A DNA stretch of 63,218 nt from Cytophagales bacterium (lineage in GTDB: Bacteria; Bacteroidota; Bacteroidia; Cytophagales; Cyclobacteriaceae): the NCBI GenBank assembly GCA_022360055.1, contig JAKSDO010000027.1, positions 1 to 63,218 of the forward strand, read 5' to 3'. This document shows positions 42,080 through 51,674 of the stretch, piece by piece. Positions within the stretch are counted from its first letter, which is position 1; the number at the start of each line of letters is the position of its first letter. The notes beneath the pieces are model-generated. The model ran no database searches, was not told where the DNA came from, and saw nothing but the letters and a program-made list of their open reading frames with translations. The position numbers and the translations under genes were made by a program.

Positions 42080-44776
42080 CTACCTCAATACGGTCACCGT
42101 ACCTTTAAATACCTTTTCAAACTTATTTATGTTTATGACATAAAAATACGCTCCTACAGGCACCCGGTAGCCGCCATGACTTCCGTCCCATTCTTTCAGA
42201 TAGTCGTTTGATTCAAATACCATTTGTCCGGACCGGGAATACACGGCAACTTTATAATCCTCGTACCTGCTCAGATTTTCTATTTTCCAGCTATCGTTTA
42301 CGCCGTCGTCATTTGGCGTAAAACCCGTCGGAATGACCAGGTCCACAAAAGTGTTTTTAAATTCGATTTCCCTCAGGTACGGAATGCTGAACGTGTCCGC
42401 GTCAAAAAGTAGAATTTCAATATCCCTGGTTCTTCCGTTCGGAGCCAACCTGTTTAAGTTGATATATTTTACGGACCTCAGGGCCTCCTGGAAAACAGAA
42501 GAAGAAGCGATTCCCCGGACCGTCAAAACACCTGCGGAATCGCTCCAATTGAAATCAAGATCCTCAACCGATTCGTAATAAAGCGAATCTTCGTATGGAA
42601 TATAATTGTCACTGATCGTGATCACCATCTTTTCAATTTTATCCCCATCGGCATCCACGACTTCTCCGGAATCCGTTAGCGTCAGGCTTTCTTCCGCATA
42701 TTCAAATACAAACGGATTTTCTTCGAATTTTAATATCTCCGGAGGGTCGTTCACAGAAGTAATAAACACACTCAACCGCTGAGGGATCAGGGCATAATCC
42801 TTGCCGTCCGAAGCATTCCAGTCAAATATATCCAATCCAAAGTAATCTTTCCGGGGAACATATGCCAAGCTATTTATCTCATCGACACGCACTTCCTCAT
42901 TCACTGAAATTTCAGCTCCGTCTAAAAACACACGACCATACTGCGGAACGCTTGCCATTTTCCAAGAGCGTAAAGTGTCTCCGTCCGCATCCGAAAACCT
43001 GATCTGAAAATCATTCTTTTTGAACCGTATGGTATCATCTTCCATTATGCTTACGGAATATGGTGATAATACCGGCAGTTTGTTCAATTCATTTACATGA
43101 AGATCAAATATTTGCTCGTCAAATGCTCCGAACTGATCCTCCACCCTGATCTTTATTTCGTAAACACCGGCCGAGCCCGACGGCGGAGTGCCTGAGAGCA
43201 GCGCTTTCCAATCCCCGTCTTCCCGGAAATTCAGCCAAACCCGGATCGCTTGCGGAATCTGTGCGGTTATAGTCAGGTTATCGGACGCATTCGGATCATT
43301 CGCTGCGATATTATAGATGTAAAACCGGGTGATCTCTACAACCGTATCGGGCGAGGACGCGATGCTTGGAGGATCATTATCAACAATAATATTTGCCAGG
43401 ACCAGATTGCCTCCTAACTTGGAATTATCCGCTCCGGTTGCTGCCTGAATCTTGAACGTACCGTTCGAAGATATGCCGGCAAATGGCGCAAATTTTAATC
43501 CAAGACTCCCTGCCTGATACGTGATAAATTGATTATCCGATATCTGAGTTATGCCATCGTTATGATACAACTTCCCGTCCTGAATATCCGTAACCTTAAA
43601 GTGTGTCACCTCGTCACCATCCACAGGACTCCGGCTGACCACCAATCCCGATGTGGTATGCGGAGGTAATTCATACAGCGCATCCGTAATGGACGGCGTA
43701 TCCGCTTTTGGCTCCACGATCAACGTAAATTGCCTTGAAATTATATTGTCCTCCGGTTGGCCGTCATCCACCCGAACGGTTATCGTAGCTTTGCCAAATG
43801 CATTCGGTTCGACAATAAACTTAAGTTGCGCCGTAGCGGCACCCTGTTGGTACTCCATATCAAATGTGGAAACCAGTTGGACATTATCCGAGGTGGCGGT
43901 GATCTGCAACTGCTGATGCTCACTTTCCCCGGAGGAAATACCGGTCAATTGAACGGTCCGCTGTCCCGCATCTTCCCAGATGGTTAAAGGTGAAGGAATA
44001 GGATCCAGCGTCGGAGGGTTATTGATATTCTGTACCTTTATAATGAAGAATTTCTCATCGCTCGTATCCACCCCGCCGTATTCCGTTCCTCCGTCATCGT
44101 TTAATACTACTGAAACCAGCGCTTCGCCAAAAGTATTGTCGTTTGCTTCAAACTCCAAATCTCCGTCTTTCTTGATCTTCGGATCGGTTCTAAAGGTCAG
44201 GATTCCAGCGACACTTTCGATGGAAACCGCAAAGGCCAGTTTCTGATGCTCCTCAGGATCTCCGTCATCCAAATCCGTCGCAAACTTCTTTCGGGTAATT
44301 TTACCGGCATTCTCTTCGACTTCGACCAGATCACTTACCAATTGAAAAGACGGTTTCCCATTAACAGGTGTCACTTCCACATCAAAAGACTCCTCTGTAA
44401 TGTTCCAGAACCTCTGACCATCATCGAGTTGCACAGTAATTTCCGCCTCTCCGTTGGCATTCGCTCCCAATAAAAAGCTAAGAATGGCCGTAGAACCCTG
44501 CTGATATTGAACATTGAGATTTGTAATCAAGGCGCTGTGGTCCGTCCGGGCGCTGATCGTAACTTTCTGAACTTCGCCGGACCTTCCGGGGCCTATACCT
44601 GTTAATTCTATCCGATGAAAACCCGAATTTTCCAGCACCGGCCCATAATCATCGATCGGATCTATGGTCGGGGGCCGGTTGAAATAATCCCATTGTGAAA
44701 ATGCGGGGATTGAGAGCATTAAAAACGCTACTGTCTGAAAAACACTTTTCATGACTATGTGAGTTGGTCTGCGCAC
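42080..44776 (-). CDS. Secreted multi-domain protein with T9SS type B sorting domain
   Basis: An 898-residue secreted protein. After a signal peptide (SVFQTVAFLMLSIPAFS) come repeated ~105-residue beta-sandwich units of the kind found in calcium-binding or cadherin-like adhesins (two near-identical openings NNPPTLDPIPSPLTIWEDAG and NRPPTIDPIDDYGPVLENSG). The C-terminal ~85 residues are the gliding-motility-associated / type B sorting domain (IPTGFTPNDDGVNDSWKIEN, VAVYSRSGQMVFES, WDGSHGGYRVPVGAYFY), which directs export by the type IX system. A surface adhesin or matrix role is likely. It is divergent from the 45024 gene and convergent with feoB at 6 bases. Confidence 0.88.
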   Translation of the reverse strand: MRRPTHIVMKSVFQTVAFLMLSIPAFSQWDYFNRPPTIDPIDDYGPVLENSGFHRIELTGIGPGRSGEVQKVTISARTDHSALITNLNVQYQQGSTAILSFLLGANANGEAEITVQLDDGQRFWNITEESFDVEVTPVNGKPSFQLVSDLVEVEENAGKITRKKFATDLDDGDPEEHQKLAFAVSIESVAGILTFRTDPKIKKDGDLEFEANDNTFGEALVSVVLNDDGGTEYGGVDTSDEKFFIIKVQNINNPPTLDPIPSPLTIWEDAGQRTVQLTGISSGESEHQQLQITATSDNVQLVSTFDMEYQQGAATAQLKFIVEPNAFGKATITVRVDDGQPEDNIISRQFTLIVEPKADTPSITDALYELPPHTTSGLVVSRSPVDGDEVTHFKVTDIQDGKLYHNDGITQISDNQFITYQAGSLGLKFAPFAGISSNGTFKIQAATGADNSKLGGNLVLANIIVDNDPPSIASSPDTVVEITRFYIYNIAANDPNASDNLTITAQIPQAIRVWLNFREDGDWKALLSGTPPSGSAGVYEIKIRVEDQFGAFDEQIFDLHVNELNKLPVLSPYSVSIMEDDTIRFKKNDFQIRFSDADGDTLRSWKMASVPQYGRVFLDGAEISVNEEVRVDEINSLAYVPRKDYFGLDIFDWNASDGKDYALIPQRLSVFITSVNDPPEILKFEENPFVFEYAEESLTLTDSGEVVDADGDKIEKMVITISDNYIPYEDSLYYESVEDLDFNWSDSAGVLTVRGIASSSVFQEALRSVKYINLNRLAPNGRTRDIEILLFDADTFSIPYLREIEFKNTFVDLVIPTGFTPNDDGVNDSWKIENLSRYEDYKVAVYSRSGQMVFESNDYLKEWDGSHGGYRVPVGAYFYVININKFEKVFKGTVTVLR

Positions 44777-45023
44777 GCGATGGCGAAATAGTCTAGAAGT
44801 TAATTAAAATATTAAAATAATGCAATAAAATAATGGCCTAGTACACGACTTTTCGAGTTTTAATTTTGCAGTTGATTAAGATTTTTAAGATGATCAGCCG
44901 TAAAATCGCCACTTTAATTAGATTAATACAATTTTTTCTTTAATTTATTAAAGAATTTAGTTAAATTGGTCCGCTCGAAGAGCACAATGGAACTTAGCCT
45001 ATGGAATTTACTCTTTTTTTAAA

Positions 45024-45836
45024 ATGCTACATTCACAGCCCGTAAGACATTTCATTTTTCCTGTTTTATTCTGCATCATAACTTCAACGAATAACCTGTC
45101 CGCCCAGTCGATTCTGTTAATAAGTTCCGGCACGAAGGTATATGACAGCTATAAAGACAATAAAGTCGTAAAGCTGGATGTGAAGGAAGATACCTGGGTT
45201 AATTATAAAGGGAAATATGGGAGTTATTTCAAGATATCAAATTTCTTTGGGAAAGACAGAGACTATCCCATTGGAATTTTTGAAGGATATGTCCGTATTA
45301 CGTCTGTGATCGATACGGCCTCCCGGGGCGAATACGATCAGCTCACAGGTGCGATTTCCGGTACAACCGCATCCGGTGCCGGTATAACGCCTCCAACGCA
45401 TGAAAGAACGTCACCGGCCCCATCTCCAAGGGAGGCGAAGCCGACCTATGATGTTGATAAGTATTTTGTCGGAATGCCCAAAGCCGATGCGCTATCGGGC
45501 AATAAATCGGAGGTTGATATCGGCAAGAGTAAATATAAAATTGATCTCTCATTTGGCCGGAACAACACTTTATCGGAATTGATGTTGCAGGGCAGTCCTA
45601 TGGATGCACTTGCCGTAGAGGGACCGATAAGGCAGCAGACGAAAGAATTGATCGATTATATTACACATAAATTCGGTAAGGCCGCCAATTCTCACGGCTA
45701 TCCGAGCTTTTTGGAAATTGACGAAAACGGGCTTTATGAAATTGCCAGTTGGTCGCTTCCGGATAAAAACATTTCCATCGGAGTCGGGGAAAAGGATGAT
45801 CTCTACTTCTCCTCGTTAATTATCCGGCAAAAATAA
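45024..45836 (+). CDS. Secreted protein of unknown function
   Basis: A 270-residue protein with a signal peptide (FIFPVLFCIITSTNNLSAQ). No family was recognised. Residues 30-100 have an SH3-like look (SSGTKVYDSYKDNKVVKLDV, TWVNYKGKYGSYFKI). A proline/threonine-rich linker follows near 115-140, and a C-terminal domain (residues 145-270) starts VDKYFVGMPKADAL. The protein is presumably periplasmic. It is divergent from the T9SS cargo gene and convergent with the FmdB-type gene. Confidence 0.65.
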   Translation: MLHSQPVRHFIFPVLFCIITSTNNLSAQSILLISSGTKVYDSYKDNKVVKLDVKEDTWVNYKGKYGSYFKISNFFGKDRDYPIGIFEGYVRITSVIDTASRGEYDQLTGAISGTTASGAGITPPTHERTSPAPSPREAKPTYDVDKYFVGMPKADALSGNKSEVDIGKSKYKIDLSFGRNNTLSELMLQGSPMDALAVEGPIRQQTKELIDYITHKFGKAANSHGYPSFLEIDENGLYEIASWSLPDKNISIGVGEKDDLYFSSLIIRQK

Positions 45837-45864
45837 CTGTGGCATTTCAGGCAGGTCCTGAAAA

Positions 45865-46134
45865 TCAGGCGGCATCCTTTTTGGTGGCGGCTTGAGTGGA
45901 TTGAGTGGATTTGGTATCTTTTGTCCCTCCTCTTTTAGAATTTTCCGCCTTATCCTTTTTACTGATACTTCGGCCTACTTCATCAAATCCGATCAGCGTT
46001 GGGGTCGAAAGCATTTTCTTCATTTTTGCGCCACAGGAATCGCATTCCACTGCTATCTTTCCGATTTCATTCATTGAGTGCCGAACTTCTTTTTCAGATC
46101 CGCAAGATGGACAACTGTAGTCGTACAAAGGCAT
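45865..46134 (-). CDS. FmdB-family zinc ribbon protein
   Basis: An 89-residue protein. The first 45 residues are the FmdB/CxxC-CxxC zinc ribbon (MPLYDYSCPSCGSEKEVRHS, ECDSCGAKMKKMLSTPT) typical of this putative regulatory family. The tail is a low-complexity Lys/Thr/Ser/Ala-rich extension (residues 60-89) ending in ATKKDAA. Such proteins are cytoplasmic; their precise role is unknown. It is a single gene. Confidence 0.85.
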   Translation of the reverse strand: MPLYDYSCPSCGSEKEVRHSMNEIGKIAVECDSCGAKMKKMLSTPTLIGFDEVGRSISKKDKAENSKRGGTKDTKSTQSTQAATKKDAA

Positions 46135-46316
46135 AATTCTACTTTTTTGATTTTAAAATTCCCGCAAATATAAGGAGTTCAAGATAAAAACTACAAATTG
46201 ATTGTTGCGCATCGCTTCTTATGCCGAACTCTCAGATTATAAGTTTGAGGTGCCCGATCGATGTTAATGTGTTGCAAATCCGCGACGATCATTAGGTGAA
46301 GGTCCGATGTATATCT

Positions 46317-46871
46317 ATGGGAAAAATCTTCTTGGTGTTGATCTGCTCGTCTTTAAAGACGAATCCGACAACTCGGAACTTAAAATCGATGACCGTGAAT
46401 TCAAACGGATATTTCAATATTCTGGATGACAACGATAATACCATTGGCAGATACAGACAAGACGGGACCTACATAGAGATCAACCTGGAAGGCGATCCGT
46501 TCGTCGGGCAATTTGACGGGCAATACTACGATGAGGAGGATGAAAACTTTTGGGTAAAAAAGATGGTATTGATACCGGAAGATGAGGGAAAAGTACTGAT
46601 CTTATACAACAGCATGTCCGTGATCGACAGTCTGTCGAATTACACTCTAAAGCCCGGAGAGGCCGTTACAATCCACGGATATTTTCAAAGCAGTAAATAT
46701 GCCCTGTATTACAACAACATCAAAACAATTGAAGTTGTGCCGGCCTCCCATTCGATGATAAAATACTATGTGCCGAATACAATTACCCCGGGAACATATA
46801 CCGTATACCTGGAGGACCAACTGGGAGATTTTACCATCTCCAACCGAAAGGAGATTCAGATCTTACCATGA
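46317..46871 (+). CDS. Hypothetical protein with a TIG-like C-terminal domain
   Basis: A protein of 184 residues from the ATG at 46317; a GTG at 46296 would add 7. A short hydrophobic N-terminus (GKIFLVLICSSL) may be a weak signal or lipoprotein signal, without a canonical lipobox. The C-terminal ~85 residues (LKPGEAVTIHGYFQSSKYAL, MIKYYVPNTITPGTYTVYLE) look like an IPT/TIG Ig-like fold. No function can be assigned. Downstream lie remnants of outer-membrane proteins, so it may itself be incomplete. Confidence 0.5.
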   Translation: MGKIFLVLICSSLKTNPTTRNLKSMTVNSNGYFNILDDNDNTIGRYRQDGTYIEINLEGDPFVGQFDGQYYDEEDENFWVKKMVLIPEDEGKVLILYNSMSVIDSLSNYTLKPGEAVTIHGYFQSSKYALYYNNIKTIEVVPASHSMIKYYVPNTITPGTYTVYLEDQLGDFTISNRKEIQILP

Positions 46872-46901
46872 CATCTTTCTGTGGGTGGCATTGATAACCC
46901 T

Positions 46902-47174
46902 TCAGGGCGTCACATAGCGCATGCCAAAGTTAATCGAATGATACCCGAGGTATTTCTCATTCGAAACCGCATGATTATAAAAAATGTTAACGTTCAGGTT
47001 TTTAGCAATCCTTCGCTGGAATCCGGCTCCCACATGGATTGAATAAGCCCTGTAATAATACCGATCCGGATCTTCGGAATAAGCGATGTTGCCAAAATCA
47101 GCCGTGTATTGGGCCAATCCAAATACCATGGACTCGGTATTGATCAGATAGCTGCCGTAAAAGGTATAAGGCAA
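46902..47174 (-). pseudogene. Outer-membrane beta-barrel C-terminal fragment
   Basis: A 90-codon frame (TTG at its start) of alternating hydrophobic/polar strands: YTFYGSYLINTESMVFGLAQ, YYYRAYSIHVGAGFQRRIAK and NVNIFYNHAVSNE, ending in SINFGMRYVTP. It looks like the last three or four strands of an outer-membrane barrel. The frame stays open for ~14 more codons upstream (to about 47215), where it meets the TonB fragment on the other strand. There is no signal peptide or complete barrel. Probably a fragment. Confidence 0.5.
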
Positions 47175-47179
47175 AAGGA

Positions 47180-47445
47180 TCGGCCTCTTATTATCAATAG
47201 GAGACGTTATCGAAGGAGAACAACTCGAAAAGTCCGAGCAATTCCTGATCTTCGGGTTTCGAATGGCCTACGATTTTTATATTTCGGACGCCACCAAGCT
47301 TCAGGTCTACGGCGGGGTTCAAAATATTTTCAACCAGTCTCAAAAGCATCACGACAGCGGAATATACGGAGATGCCGGTTATATTTACGGGCCCTGCAGG
47401 CCAAGAACGATCAATGTTGGTGTGAGAATAGGAAATCTCTTTTGA
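47180..47445 (+). pseudogene. TonB-dependent receptor C-terminal fragment
   Basis: The frame ending at 47445 encodes the last ~75 residues of a TonB-dependent receptor: FGFRMAYDFYISDATKLQVY, then GGVQNIFNQSQK, and AGYIYGPCRPRTINVGVRIG closing with the aromatic end NLF. The plug domain, signal peptide and most of the barrel are absent. The 5' boundary is near 47175-47215, where an outer-membrane fragment runs in the opposite direction, so this marks a rearrangement junction. A strong hairpin lies downstream at 47527-47565. Confidence 0.65.
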
Positions 47446-47526
47446 TCAAGCCTGCGGCTTGCCGGGATGTACCCATTCTCCGAGATAAGCGGCAATTCAG
47501 GCTAAAAAAACATATACCTGATTTAA

Positions 47527-47565
47527 TCGAGTAGCCCGGAGGTGAAATTCCTCCGGGCTACTCGA
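47527..47565. terminator. Strong hairpin, likely bidirectional terminator
   Basis: A perfect 16-bp stem (TCGAGTAGCCCGGAGG and its complement) around TGAAATT, followed by ACGATTTTATT. It lies 80 bases after the TonB fragment and looks like the original terminator of the lost receptor gene. Confidence 0.75.
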
Positions 47566-47779
47566 CGATTTTATTACCTGTTATGAATATATGAATGTTG
47601 TATCTTCAAAGAATTTACTTTTACATAGGATATGAAACAAATATATTGCAAACCGCATTCGAATTTACAGGATGCGGGAGTTTGACGATCAGCCTGACAG
47701 CCTCCGATAAAAGATCGGTTTTGAATGTATGATCCGAATCATAAGAATCTTTCGATAACCCGGTTATTTTCGTAATATC

Positions 47780-48142
47780 TTGAAGCAAATAATATCCATA
47801 GCGTTGATCGTGCTCATGTTTTTTCAATCGTTTGAAAAGATGAGCATTTTGGTTTATTATCAAGCCTACCGGGATTACATCGCCAAGTACCTTTGCGAAA
47901 ACAGGTATGAGGTCAATTCAAACTGTAACGGTCGGTGCTTCCTGATGAAAAAGCTTAGAAAAACTGAAGAAAGGAATGCCACACCTGTAGCCCCGGACAA
48001 TAAAAAGTCAGAATTCATCGAATCTCTCGCGGATATCGAGCTGATGAAACCGGTTGGACCTGATGTGTCGCTCTTGCCGGAGGACAGATCATTTCACGAA
48101 TCGGAATACCTGTTCGACATTTTCCATCCTCCCAAATCATAA
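47780..48142 (+). CDS. Small protein with N-terminal hydrophobic segment, upstream of TonB unit
   Basis: A 120-residue frame starting at TTG 47780 (LKQIISIALIVLMFFQSFEK forms a signal or anchor). An ATG start at 47817 or 47841 would remove part of it. A block with conserved-looking cysteines (YLCENRYEVNSNCNGRCFLMKKL, cysteines near residues 39, 49 and 53) follows, then a variable tail. Small proteins of this shape commonly precede TonB receptors with YtkA-like lipoproteins in Bacteroidota. Metal relay, perhaps copper, is a guess from the cysteines and context. Confidence 0.55.
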   Translation: MKQIISIALIVLMFFQSFEKMSILVYYQAYRDYIAKYLCENRYEVNSNCNGRCFLMKKLRKTEERNATPVAPDNKKSEFIESLADIELMKPVGPDVSLLPEDRSFHESEYLFDIFHPPKS

Positions 48143-48256
48143 CTTTCTTCCGGCAGTATTTACTTGAGAAAAAAGCACTCAAGTTGTACGGCCATCTGTT
48201 TTCATTCCCCAATCCTGGGAATGTCATAATCTTTTTACCAAAAACGAATCATTCAA

Positions 48257-49093
48257 ATGAAAGTTATTAACCGGGCGTCGACGTGGTTGATCGTCGCCAT
48301 AATGTCAATATTTTACGCTTGCAGCTCCGGAGATGAGGAGGTCAATCCTGAAAAGGAACTTTCGGAGCTCTATTTGCTGTCCGAGCATTCCATTCCCAAC
48401 ACGGATCTCAAGGTAAGAACGTACACCTACATGGAAGACCTTATTGTGGGGTACAACAAGTTTCAATTTCTTGTCGAAAAAAGCGGAATGTCCGAAGCAT
48501 TTACCAATGTGGAAATCTCTATAAAGTCCATGATGGATATGGGCACCATGATGCACGCCTGCCCGATCGAAAACCCTGTTTTAGGTACTGAGTTTGAAAG
48601 TGCTCTGGGTGGGGCCGCGGTTTTTGTAATGCCATCCGGAGATATGGGTCGTTGGACGATGACACTAAAAGTTACCGATAAGGATACCGACGACGAAGGC
48701 GAAGTGACGTTTCCGGTCAACATCAAACTGCCGGATGAAGCCAGGTTGAGATCCTTCTCGATGGGAGACGACAAGTATTTTGTTTCTCTGGTAGAACCGT
48801 TCCAGCCACAGGTTGGGATCAATGATTTTGTAGTGGCCGTGCACAAAAAAGCATCCATGACGGACTGGCCACCCGAGCAGGCATTCGAGATCTCCATTGA
48901 GCCGGAAATGCCGGATATGGGCCATGGATCACCCAACAACGTAGATCCGGTCCATGTAAAGGACGGGCATTACCAGGGAAAGGTGAATTTCACTATGGAC
49001 GGATACTGGAAGGTCAATCTCGACCTGGACAAGGACAACAATAAGCAAGAGCTCAGTTTTGATATCACCTTTGAACATTCGTCTACCAATTGA
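48257..49093 (+). CDS. Lipoprotein with YtkA/FixH-like domains
   Basis: A 278-residue lipoprotein (VAIMSIFYAC is the lipobox region). Two beta-sandwich parts follow. The second (residues 170-270, EISIEPEMPDMGHGSPNNVD and GKVNFTMDGYWKVNLDLDKD) resembles the YtkA/FixH-like domain, and the first is a diverged copy (IKSMMDMGTMMHACPIENP, MPSGDMGRWTMTLKVTDKD). Methionine- and histidine-rich patches (MMDMGTMMH, MPDMGH) would suit a soft metal such as copper. Its TGA overlaps the TTG start of the TonB receptor, so the two are translationally coupled. Confidence 0.75.
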   Translation: MKVINRASTWLIVAIMSIFYACSSGDEEVNPEKELSELYLLSEHSIPNTDLKVRTYTYMEDLIVGYNKFQFLVEKSGMSEAFTNVEISIKSMMDMGTMMHACPIENPVLGTEFESALGGAAVFVMPSGDMGRWTMTLKVTDKDTDDEGEVTFPVNIKLPDEARLRSFSMGDDKYFVSLVEPFQPQVGINDFVVAVHKKASMTDWPPEQAFEISIEPEMPDMGHGSPNNVDPVHVKDGHYQGKVNFTMDGYWKVNLDLDKDNNKQELSFDITFEHSSTN

Positions 49094-51123
49094 TTTTGAA
49101 AAGGAACCATTTTGGAATATTCATTATGCTGTTGGGCCATATCGGTATGGCCCAAACGGCATTCCTGGACTCCATAACCGATCCGGGATACATCGCCTGG
49201 GAGTATGAACTCGATGAAGTAATTATTGGAACCGATGACGATGATACGTATAATGCTTCATTGAGATTTTATAAAAGCAACGCATTGTGTTCAAACGATG
49301 AAATTATGGAAAAGCTGGTCGGTGTCTGGGCGATGAAGCGCGGTAATTACGCATTTGAGCCGGTCATGAGAGGTTTATCATCCGGGCAGATCAATGTCAC
49401 CATAGATGAAATGCGAATTTTGGGCGCCTGTACGGACAGGATGGACCCGGTCACTTCGTATGTTGAACCAAACAATCTTGACAAACTCCATATCCGGCAG
49501 GGCGCCTCAGGCTTCATATCCGGATCTACCGTAGGAGGAAGTTTCGATATGCAGATAAACAAGCCGGTTTTCGGGAACCCAAAACAATGGATTACTTCTG
49601 CCGGTTCCCGATATTCCATTGCCGACCGCGGATTCAGCGGGCTTTTCAATACCGGCTACAGCGGTAACCGGTCGGCGCTCCGATTGGCCGGATCATATCG
49701 AAAAGCGGCAAACTACCGTGCCGGAGGAGGGGAAATCGTAGAACATTCATCCTACAATAAAACCAATCTATCCGCTTCAGGTAGTTTGCTGTCGGGAAAG
49801 AAGGGATTGTTGAATGTCAGTTGGATCGGAGATTTTGCATGGGATGTCGGATATCCCGCATTACCAATGGACGTCGGCTCGGCCAAGGCAAATATAATCG
49901 GACTTACCTATGATGCTTGGAACATTTCTCCATCCTTTGACCAACTGACTGTCAAGGTGTACTACAACCGCGTTGAGCATGTGATGGATGACGCTAACCG
50001 CAAGGTGCTCGTACATATGGATATGCCCGGAAACACCAGTACCTTGGGCGCCTTTGTAAAAAGCGCCTACCGTATCGGAGAGCGCGCCGCCGGACAAATA
50101 AAAATAGACGCATACCGTTCGCTTGCGCATGCCGAAATGACCATGTATATCGCCGAGTCGCCCCCCATGTATATGCTTACCTGGCCCGATGTGAAAAGAA
50201 ATGTGATCGGAATCCAAAACCATTTTGCGTACAAATTGGATGATAAAACCGATCTGATGGCAGGGGTCAGGATCGAATCGAACCGGGTCGGTATGAAGAG
50301 CGATCTGGGAGAACGGCAGGTGTCCGTTTTCCAATTCGGAGATCCCAATGCCGGCGAAGTATTACTTAATGCCAGTCTCGGAACGGAAAGAAGTATTGGG
50401 AAACGTCTGATGGCAGGTTTAAAAGCGGGTTACGGTCAACGCATGCCCACGGAAAGCGAGCAATACGGATTCTTTTTATTCAATGCATACGATGGGTACG
50501 ATTATGTAGGAAGACCCGATTTGGAAAGCGAGCGTTCCGTACAATTAGAAGGAAATATGGATTTCGGCACGGAAGTCTTCAAATTCAGCTTAACCGGATT
50601 CTACTATTACTTCGACAGGTATATTATGGGAGTCATTGATCCGGAGCTCAGCCCTATGACGATTGGGGCCAATGGCGTAAAAGTGTATCAAAACCTGGAT
50701 TATGCTTCTCTGGCAGGTATCGAGAGTCGAATAAGCGCCCATTGGAGAAATCTAACGGCCCGGAACACGACTAAGTTTACCAGCGGTCGTACCGTCGATA
50801 AAACACCTTTGCCATTGATCCCACCTTTAAAAAGCAACCTGGAGGTGAGCTATCAAACCAAAAATCACTGGGCCTTTAATGCGGGCGTCGAAGCGGCAAC
50901 GCGACAGGATAGGATTAATGAAAGTTTTGGCGAAACCCCCACCCCGGCTTACTCCATAGCAAATCTTATGGTCGACAAATCATGGGTATTAAACGAAGTC
51001 AAATTAAAAGTCAGTCTTAGAGTCCTGAATTTATTTGACACCTATTATCACGAACACCTTGACTGGGGAGGTATACCTAGAATTGGAAGAAATACGGAGA
51101 TGAGTGTTTTTGTTTCATTTTAA
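49090..51123 (+). CDS. TonB-dependent receptor (possibly copper-linked)
   Basis: A 677-residue outer-membrane receptor starting at TTG 49090, overlapping the upstream stop (TTGA). The signal peptide is GIFIMLLGHIGMAQ. There is no carboxypeptidase-like N-domain. The plug includes EPVMRGLSSGQINVTIDEMR near 95 and LRIQGAS-like HIRQGASGFISGSTVGGSFD near 135. The barrel closes with LRVLNLFDTYYHEHLDWGGI and NTEMSVFVSF, a normal aromatic C-terminus. The pairing with a Met/His-rich YtkA-like lipoprotein suggests copper or another metal complex as substrate, by inference. Confidence 0.82.
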   Translation: MILKRNHFGIFIMLLGHIGMAQTAFLDSITDPGYIAWEYELDEVIIGTDDDDTYNASLRFYKSNALCSNDEIMEKLVGVWAMKRGNYAFEPVMRGLSSGQINVTIDEMRILGACTDRMDPVTSYVEPNNLDKLHIRQGASGFISGSTVGGSFDMQINKPVFGNPKQWITSAGSRYSIADRGFSGLFNTGYSGNRSALRLAGSYRKAANYRAGGGEIVEHSSYNKTNLSASGSLLSGKKGLLNVSWIGDFAWDVGYPALPMDVGSAKANIIGLTYDAWNISPSFDQLTVKVYYNRVEHVMDDANRKVLVHMDMPGNTSTLGAFVKSAYRIGERAAGQIKIDAYRSLAHAEMTMYIAESPPMYMLTWPDVKRNVIGIQNHFAYKLDDKTDLMAGVRIESNRVGMKSDLGERQVSVFQFGDPNAGEVLLNASLGTERSIGKRLMAGLKAGYGQRMPTESEQYGFFLFNAYDGYDYVGRPDLESERSVQLEGNMDFGTEVFKFSLTGFYYYFDRYIMGVIDPELSPMTIGANGVKVYQNLDYASLAGIESRISAHWRNLTARNTTKFTSGRTVDKTPLPLIPPLKSNLEVSYQTKNHWAFNAGVEAATRQDRINESFGETPTPAYSIANLMVDKSWVLNEVKLKVSLRVLNLFDTYYHEHLDWGGIPRIGRNTEMSVFVSF

Positions 51124-51134
51124 TAATTGCTTTG

Positions 51135-51168
51135 GATTCCGGTATTGCATCGCCCCAATACCGGAATC
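51135..51168. terminator. Hairpin after TonB receptor
   Basis: A perfect 13-bp stem (GATTCCGGTATTG with CAATACCGGAATC) 12 bases after the receptor stop. The following bases are A-rich rather than T-rich, so the terminator assignment is moderate. Confidence 0.6.
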
Positions 51169-51244
51169 ACAAAAATCAATTTAAGAACAGGAAATCCGGT
51201 CGTTCCGGAAACCGGCGCTTATGTTATTTATGATATGAGGTTTT

Positions 51245-51348
51245 TGTCATTTCGAGATCTAACATTTTTGCAAAATGCACCAATTTGAATGACGCAGCCT
51301 TTTGTATTTATTTGATTTACAGATTATTATAAAAACACGTCATCGGTA
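51245..51348 (-). repeat. Interspersed ~105-bp repeat, copy 3 (inverted)
   Basis: Same family as 12021-12125 and 21971-22077 but on the minus strand. Read there it runs TACCGATGACGTG, CTGTAAATCAAATAAATACA, GCGTCATTCAAATTGGTGCA and GAAATGACA. It is closest to copy 2. Confidence 0.8.
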
Positions 51349-51674
51349 GGCTTCTACCTTGTCATCCCGACGTCCGGAGAGATCTGGCTTATTCGTAGTG
51401 GCCCTGTGTTGATTAAACCAGATTTCTCACAAGTTACCGAAATGACACTTTTTACTTAACACCAGCGACCAAGGCCGAATACCTCTAAAGGGTAAATACA
51501 TATCGGGATAACCCCGGTCATTACTTTTATTCATTCCTCAAATTTGAGGAACAAAAAAATGCGTGCTCCCATGAAAAGGCTCCTTGTTTGAGCATAAAAG
51601 TAATGATCGGCCCTCCGGGCATCTGCCTTGCCACAGGCCGGAAAAATCATGAATTTTTCGGATTGATTTCAAAT
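51349..51674. other. Intergenic spacer
   Basis: About 325 bases with no credible ORF. It contains the palindrome CCTCAAATTTGAGG (51537-51550) followed by an A run, which could act as a weak terminator on the minus strand. Confidence 0.4.

Noticed and set aside
12021-51348. CRISPR-like reading of the repeats
   Set aside because: Only three copies, tens of kilobases apart, in mixed orientation, with no spacers or cas genes.
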